From assembly GCA_029883965.1 (NCBI GenBank), contig JAOUIN010000077.1, forward strand, positions 1 through 9,342: a stretch of DNA of 9,342 nt. Reading direction: 5' to 3'. The notes below the pieces were generated by a model. The model saw only the letters and a list, made by a program, of their open reading frames with translations, searched no databases and was not told the DNA's origin. Positions within the stretch are counted from its first letter, which is position 1, and every line of letters begins with the position of its first letter. Made by a program: the position numbers and the translations under genes. Below are positions 6,493 through 9,342 of this stretch, piece by piece. The stretch is from Betaproteobacteria bacterium. Its GTDB lineage: Bacteria; Pseudomonadota; Gammaproteobacteria; Burkholderiales; SG8-41.

Positions 6493-7319
6493 TTGCGCTG
6501 CTGGCAAAAGGAATAGTGTTTGGCAGCACGCTGATATTGATCAGTGCGCTGATCAAGGTCTGGCAATTGGTGGGCCAGTTACCCTCGGGCCTGCTGCGCA
6601 CTCGCTGGTCCGCGATGATGGCGTTGATCGTGTTGTTCATGTTGGGCTATCTGGGTTATATCGGCGTCTTCTGGGGCAGACATCAGGTGCTCCTCGATCT
6701 CATCGTTCCTTCGATTTTTCTTCTGGGCGCCTGTTTTGTGTGGCTGACCGGTGTTCTTTCCCTGCAGACGGCCATGGATGTGATGCGCGTGAGCCGCCTC
6801 GAGCGGGAGACGCTGACAGATCCGTTGACCGGGATTTTCAACCGCCGCTACCTCGACCGGCGGCTGCATGAGGAGACCGCAGTCGCGCGCAGATACGGTC
6901 GGCCGCTGTCGGTCATGTTGCTCGATATCGACCACTTCAAGCGGATCAATGACGGCTATGGACATCAGATCGGGGATCATGTTCTGAGCGCACTGGTGGA
7001 GGTTGTGGCCGGAGTATTGCGGGAGTCCGATATTTTTGCGCGCTACGGCGGCGAGGAGTTCATGATCATTGCGCCGCATACGCCGCAGTTGCGTGCCACT
7101 GATCTGGCTGAACGCCTGCGCAAGTGCATCGAAGCGCACCAATTCAAGCTGACCAATGAGCGCGGTGAAGATCTCGATATTCGGCTGACGGTCAGCATCG
7201 GTGTCGCGAGTTTCAGCGACGAAATTGCCGACATGGACAAGCTGGTGCACGCAGCAGATGAAAATATGTATCGGGCGAAGCACGAGGGGCGCAACCGGGT
7301 GATCTCCGGCATGGCATAA
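6489..7319 (+). CDS. Membrane-anchored GGDEF diguanylate cyclase
   Basis: A 276-residue protein with three hydrophobic segments near 5-27, 41-61 and 69-92, then a short helix (LERETLTDPLTG) leading into a complete GGDEF domain (about 107-275). It makes cyclic di-GMP from two GTP. DPLTGIFNRR is at 111-120, metal-binding Asp in LLDIDHFKRIND at 146-155, and the active site GGEEF at 187-191. RESD at 178-181, exactly five residues before GGEEF, is an intact product-inhibition I-site, so the enzyme is predicted active and feedback-controlled. There is no recognisable PAS, CACHE or other sensor domain; the input must come through the small membrane part or a partner. The ATG overlaps the ankyrin stop (ATGA), which ties it to that gene. 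Confidence 0.95.
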   Translation: MIALLAKGIVFGSTLILISALIKVWQLVGQLPSGLLRTRWSAMMALIVLFMLGYLGYIGVFWGRHQVLLDLIVPSIFLLGACFVWLTGVLSLQTAMDVMRVSRLERETLTDPLTGIFNRRYLDRRLHEETAVARRYGRPLSVMLLDIDHFKRINDGYGHQIGDHVLSALVEVVAGVLRESDIFARYGGEEFMIIAPHTPQLRATDLAERLRKCIEAHQFKLTNERGEDLDIRLTVSIGVASFSDEIADMDKLVHAADENMYRAKHEGRNRVISGMA

Positions 7320-7390
7320 GCCGGAGAAGTCGCGCGGGCGGACGGCTGACCGCAGGTGCTACGAATTCAGACGTCAGACGTATGATCGAA

Positions 7391-7395
7391 GGGAG
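7391..7395 (+). promoter_or_regulatory. Ribosome binding site GGGAG that supports a GTG start
   Basis: GGGAG lies 6 nt before the GTG at 7402. No ATG lies in this frame before codon 9, so this site decides the start of the membrane protein gene. Confidence 0.5.
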
Positions 7396-7401
7396 CGTTG
7401 A

Positions 7402-7809
7402 GTGACTGATACAACATTGCGACGCATGGTGGGGGCTGCGTTGATCCTGCTGTTCACCTATCAGGCGACCACCGCGGTAATCGGGCTGGCGAATGCCGCT
7501 GCGGGTGGCGCCACTGCGGTTTTTGTGGCGGCAGTCACTTTCTTTTGCGCGCAGCGCGCCAATGCAGGCGTGGGCAACCGGATCTGGTTCATGATTCCGG
7601 CGCTACTGTTTACCGTGCTGCCGCTGGGGCTGGAGGCCTGGTCGTTGTACCGCAGTGACACCGGCCTGTTCACGTGGATCGTCAGCTTCGCACCGTTGTT
7701 CGTCGGTTTTCTGATTCCGGCGTTGCTGCTGTGGCTGACGTATGCGGAGTTACGAAAGAGGACCATGGTTTCCAAGGCCGCTTCGGAACCGACGCGTCCT
7801 GCATTGTGA
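7402..7809 (+). CDS. Four-helix membrane protein of unknown function
   Basis: A 135-residue protein I do not recognise. It is very hydrophobic, with about four membrane helices near 8-30, 35-50, 60-80 and 88-114, a short loop rich in charge (YAELRKRT), and a Ser/Pro-rich tail. No Cys, His or acidic cluster in the helices suggests a cofactor or channel. Start is GTG at 7402 behind GGGAG. It follows the diguanylate cyclase after 82 nt and its TGA overlaps the GTG of the ZIP-family gene (GTGA), so it is translationally coupled to that transporter and may be an accessory to it (inference). Confidence 0.8.
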   Translation: MTDTTLRRMVGAALILLFTYQATTAVIGLANAAAGGATAVFVAAVTFFCAQRANAGVGNRIWFMIPALLFTVLPLGLEAWSLYRSDTGLFTWIVSFAPLFVGFLIPALLLWLTYAELRKRTMVSKAASEPTRPAL

Positions 7810-8528
7810 ACGAGATCGCCACCCTGCTGCTGTACACGCTAGGTGCTGGAGTTTGCATACCCGCTGGTGGATTGCTCGCCAGTATTGAGCGAGTCCGGCC
7901 GAATTGGCTGGACAATGAACTGCGGCATTTTGTAATCGCATTTGGCGGGGGAGTGTTGCTCGCCGCCATCGCGTTTGTTCTGGTGCCGGAAGGTACCCGG
8001 TATTTATCCGACCCGATGTCCGGCGCAATTGCGCTGCTGGCGGGCGGGCTCACCTTTTTTCTCCTGGAGCGCTTTCTGGGCACTCGGAAACGGGAGAAAC
8101 CTCAATTCAGCGCCATGCTTCTGGATTACATTCCGGAATCGCTGGCTCTGGGCGGTGCTTTTGCGCTGGGCGCTGCATCGGCACCGTTGCTGGCGATATT
8201 CATCGGCTTGCAGAATTTTCCGGAAGGTTTCAATGCCTATCGTGAATTGATGGCAGCGCCCGATTCCAACCGGAAGCGCATCCTCGGTTTGATGTTGTTG
8301 CTGGTGCCGCTGGGACCGATTCTGGCGATTGCCGGTTGGTTTTATCTGCAGGATTATCCGGTGCTGCTGGGCGTTATCATGTTGTTTGCGTCCGGCGGTA
8401 TTCTGTATTTAATTTTTCAAGACATCGCACCGCAGTCGCGTATGCGGCGTCATTGGGCGCCGCCGCTTGGTGCCGTATTCGGATTTGGCATGGGTATGCT
8501 GGGTGCAATCCTGACCGGGGTCGCTTGA
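7806..8528 (+). CDS. Divergent ZIP-family transporter lacking the canonical metal-site histidines
   Basis: A 240-residue, roughly eight-helix membrane protein. ZIP architecture is seen in a Gly-rich first helix, FGGGVLLAAIAFVLVPEG (about 46-63), a variable cytoplasmic loop (FLGTRKREKPQ, 90-100), and two helix motifs, LLDYIPESLALGGA (105-118) and GLQNFPEGFNAY (134-145). In canonical ZIPs these read HNxPEG and HExPE-type; here the positions are Asp-Tyr and Gln-Asn, so both metal-binding His are absent. The later YLIFQDIAPQSR also departs from the usual Glu-containing motif. It may move a different ion or substrate. The start is GTG at 7806 overlapping the preceding TGA; an in-frame ATG at 7674 would run far inside the upstream gene. 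Confidence 0.85.
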   Translation: MNEIATLLLYTLGAGVCIPAGGLLASIERVRPNWLDNELRHFVIAFGGGVLLAAIAFVLVPEGTRYLSDPMSGAIALLAGGLTFFLLERFLGTRKREKPQFSAMLLDYIPESLALGGAFALGAASAPLLAIFIGLQNFPEGFNAYRELMAAPDSNRKRILGLMLLLVPLGPILAIAGWFYLQDYPVLLGVIMLFASGGILYLIFQDIAPQSRMRRHWAPPLGAVFGFGMGMLGAILTGVA

Positions 8529-8554
8529 AATTCCGGCGATAGACACGAGATAAT
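8525..8554 (+). promoter_or_regulatory. Putative sigma-70 promoter for the ferritin gene
   Basis: TTGAAA at 8525-8530 and GATAAT at 8549-8554 are separated by 18 nt, each close to the sigma-70 consensus. The predicted transcription start near 8561 gives a leader of about 25 nt before the ATG at 8586. The -35 box overlaps the end of the ZIP-family gene. It would let the ferritin gene be expressed apart from the upstream genes. Confidence 0.5.
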
Positions 8555-8574
8555 TACCGATCATATTTGATTCC

Positions 8575-8580
8575 AGGAGA
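8575..8580 (+). promoter_or_regulatory. Ribosome binding site AGGAGA of the ferritin gene
   Basis: AGGAGA ends 5 nt before the ATG at 8586 and is among the stronger Shine-Dalgarno sites in the window, which fits a highly expressed protein. Confidence 0.65.
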
Positions 8581-8585
8581 ACATC

Positions 8586-8873
8586 ATGTCCAATGAGGGT
8601 TATCACGAACCAGTCGCGGAGTTGAGCAATGAAACACGCGACATGCATCGCGCAATAGTGTCGCTGATGGAAGAACTGGAAGCCGTGGACTGGTACAACC
8701 AGCGCGTGGATGCGTGCAAAGATGCGGAATTGAAGGCCATCCTTGCGCACAACCGCGACGAGGAAAAGGAGCATGCGGCAATGGTGCTCGAGTGGATACG
8801 GCGCAAAGACCCGACGTTCTCCAAGGAGTTGAAGGATTTCCTGTTCACCGACAAGTCCATCGCGCACGAATAA
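8586..8873 (+). CDS. encFtn: EncFtn, encapsulated ferritin-like protein
   Basis: A 95-residue two-helix ferritin-like protein, closely similar to the Rhodospirillum rubrum EncFtn in the stretches HEPV, HRAIVSLMEELEAVDWYNQRVDA and ILAHNRDEEKEHAAM. EncFtn forms a ring-shaped decamer that oxidises Fe(II) and is normally packed in an encapsulin shell that stores the iron. The expected ferroxidase residues are present: Glu30, Glu60 and His63 (E32, E62, H65 in R. rubrum), with nearby Glu29, Glu32 and Trp36. The protein stops at LFTDKSIAHE, right after the core, without the C-terminal extension that carries the encapsulin-targeting peptide, and no encapsulin start follows in the next 469 nt. The start is fixed by AGGAGA. 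Confidence 0.93.
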   Translation: MSNEGYHEPVAELSNETRDMHRAIVSLMEELEAVDWYNQRVDACKDAELKAILAHNRDEEKEHAAMVLEWIRRKDPTFSKELKDFLFTDKSIAHE

Positions 8874-9066
8874 GGTGCGAAACGGTTGTGCTTGCATCTG
8901 CCGCCGGCCGATATCGGGCGTTTGGAGCAAGGTCAGGTCTGTTCTGCATCAATCTGCAGCAAAGTTACATCCACTACGTTGGCGGGGTATTGCCTGAGCC
9001 CGCAAGATCGACCGCGCGGCCGGTGGAGCAGCACGTCAGTTCGCTGTTTCACCGCTGTTCCGCCTG

Positions 9067-9114
9067 AATAGCGCTTAGCTATGAAATCGATGACAACAAT
9101 CAATTGGCGCTATT
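9067..9114. repeat. 8-bp inverted repeat flanking the OxyR-like site
   Basis: AATAGCGC (9067-9074) and GCGCTATT (9107-9114) are exact reverse complements separated by 32 nt. The arms bracket the operator candidate and the -35 box. It may be a further regulator contact or a coincidence. Confidence 0.35.
9068..9104. promoter_or_regulatory. OxyR-like (LysR-family) operator
   Basis: ATAG at 9068-9071 and CTAT at 9079-9082 are 7 nt apart, the spacing of an OxyR half-site (ATAG-N7-CTAT). After a further 7 nt comes a degenerate second half, ATGA-N7-CAAT (9090-9104), keeping the four-element arrangement of an OxyR tetramer site. 13 of the 16 core bases match. The site ends exactly at the -35 box of the candidate promoter, the geometry expected for OxyR activation. 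Another LysR-family regulator could use the same site. Confidence 0.4.
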
Positions 9115-9133
9115 AATCGCCTGGCCTTAGGCT
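9104..9133 (+). promoter_or_regulatory. Candidate promoter downstream of the OxyR-like site
   Basis: TTGGCG at 9104-9109 and TAGGCT at 9128-9133 are 18 nt apart. The -10 is weak, as is common for activator-dependent promoters. Transcription would start near 9140, about 25 nt before the TTG at 9165. Confidence 0.33.
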
Positions 9134-9153
9134 GTGGTCGAGTTCACTTCCAC

Positions 9154-9159
9154 AGGAGG
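9154..9159 (+). promoter_or_regulatory. Perfect Shine-Dalgarno AGGAGG before a TTG start
   Basis: AGGAGG is the strongest ribosome binding site in the window and ends 5 nt before TTG at 9165. No ATG or GTG is suitably placed, so it selects the TTG. Confidence 0.6.
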
Positions 9160-9164
9160 CCACC

Positions 9165-9296
9165 TTGAGCAAGATCCCGAAATACTCGTTGACCCGCTTC
9201 AACAGTACTCCATTGCAGTGGACCATGCCGGCGTTCCTGCTGGCGAGTTTGGCGCGGTCGCTTTTTGGTCCGCGCACCAGCCGGTCCGGGTTTTGA
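9165..9296 (+). CDS. Possible 43-residue small protein (TTG start), or 5' remnant of a broken gene
   Basis: A 43-codon frame beginning at TTG behind a perfect AGGAGG at ideal spacing. The product starts SKIPKYSLTRFNSTPLQW, then has a hydrophobic stretch MPAFLLASLARSLF and a basic end. I do not recognise it. The basic N-terminus and hydrophobic or amphipathic helix would suit a small membrane-associated protein. A downstream in-frame ATG at 9225 exists but has no ribosome binding site. The strong initiation site and the OxyR-like promoter upstream favour a real stress-induced small gene; a frameshifted longer gene is the main alternative. Confidence 0.4.
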   Translation: MSKIPKYSLTRFNSTPLQWTMPAFLLASLARSLFGPRTSRSGF

Positions 9297-9303
9297 ACAG
9301 ACG

Positions 9304-9317
9304 TTGATCAATATCAA
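9304..9317. promoter_or_regulatory. FNR/ANR box, perfect consensus
   Basis: TTGATCAATATCAA matches TTGAT-N4-ATCAA at all ten specified positions. FNR/ANR are oxygen-sensing iron-sulfur activators. The box lies 7 nt after the small frame ends. A class II activated promoter needs its -10 element to begin 22 nt after the box, at 9340, and the last three bases of the window are TAT there, so a FNR-activated gene probably starts just beyond the right edge. Confidence 0.65.
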
Positions 9318-9342
9318 GCATTCCGATTCGAATTGGACTTAT

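Larger units (their letters stand above)
8874..9164 (+). other. Intergenic regulatory region after the ferritin gene
   Basis: A 291-nt stretch without a supported gene. The first part (to about 9066) is GC-rich, has no T-run terminator, and contains a 10-bp palindrome CCGATATCGG (8908-8917). The ferritin frame stays open for 66 codons after its stop, but the Cys-rich translation has no family resemblance. The second part is AT-richer and holds the OxyR-like site, a promoter and a strong ribosome binding site described separately. No remnant of an encapsulin gene was recognised. Confidence 0.5.

Noticed and set aside
7367..7380. Tandem TCAGACG repeat (two 7-bp copies)
   Set aside because: Too short and only two copies; no known regulator or structure fits.
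7381..7386. TATGAT as a -10 element for the membrane protein gene
   Set aside because: No -35 partner, and the transcript would start within the ribosome binding site.
8549..8567. Fur box at the ferritin promoter, starting with GATAAT
   Set aside because: Only about half of the 19 positions match the Fur consensus, and GATAAT is better explained as the -10 element.
8908..8917. 10-bp palindrome CCGATATCGG after the ferritin gene
   Set aside because: No T run and no loop, so not an intrinsic terminator; no known operator matches.
8874..9071. In-frame extension of the ferritin gene past its TAA (66 open codons) as a lost targeting tail
   Set aside because: The translation is Cys, Arg and Ser-rich and contains no Leu-Gly-Ser-Leu type cargo peptide; reading it needs stop readthrough with no supporting signal.
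1..9342. CRISPR arrays, tRNA or rRNA genes, insertion sequences, attachment sites
   Set aside because: No regularly spaced repeats, no tRNA or rRNA-like segments, no transposase or integrase frames and no flanking terminal repeats were seen.

Overview
The window is a GC-rich, densely packed stretch in which all thirteen clear genes, and one further possible small gene, lie on the + strand. Many neighbours overlap by 1 to 8 nt. The protein types (a ModA/ModB/ModC and MobB/MoaD/MoaE set of proteobacterial style, an EncFtn-type ferritin, a GGEEF diguanylate cyclase) and the base composition suggest a proteobacterium, most likely a betaproteobacterium with redox or metal-linked metabolism. This placement is inference; there is no rRNA or marker gene to fix it.

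Region 1 (1-3909) holds transport genes. The C-terminal half of a FecCD/BtuC-type permease and its ATPase are followed, with a 1-nt overlap, by a complete high-affinity molybdate importer, modA-modB-modC. Region 2 (3993-5238) holds mobB, moaD and moaE for molybdenum cofactor synthesis. Together they take up molybdate and build molybdopterin and its guanine dinucleotide form. The coupling of a type II (BtuCD-like) importer to modABC suggests a second, MolBC-like oxyanion importer in the same transcription unit.

Region 3 (5444-7319) is an unusual three-gene unit with ATGA overlaps at both junctions: a short cytidine-deaminase-fold protein with a Tat-like signal, a secreted ankyrin-repeat protein, and a membrane-anchored diguanylate cyclase with an intact inhibitory site. 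It may be a periplasmic sensing or protein-protein module linked to c-di-GMP. This is the best candidate here for an undescribed system, but its function cannot be read from the sequence.

Region 4 (7402-8528) has a four-helix membrane protein of unknown function overlapping a ZIP-family transporter whose usual metal-binding histidines are replaced. Region 5 (8525-9342) contains a promoter and gene for an EncFtn-type encapsulated ferritin, with no targeting tail and no encapsulin in the remaining 469 nt. It is followed by a regulatory stretch with an OxyR-like operator, a possible promoter, a very strong ribosome binding site before a 43-residue TTG-start frame, and a perfect FNR/ANR box whose promoter runs off the window end. 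The right end therefore looks like an iron, peroxide and oxygen-responsive area.
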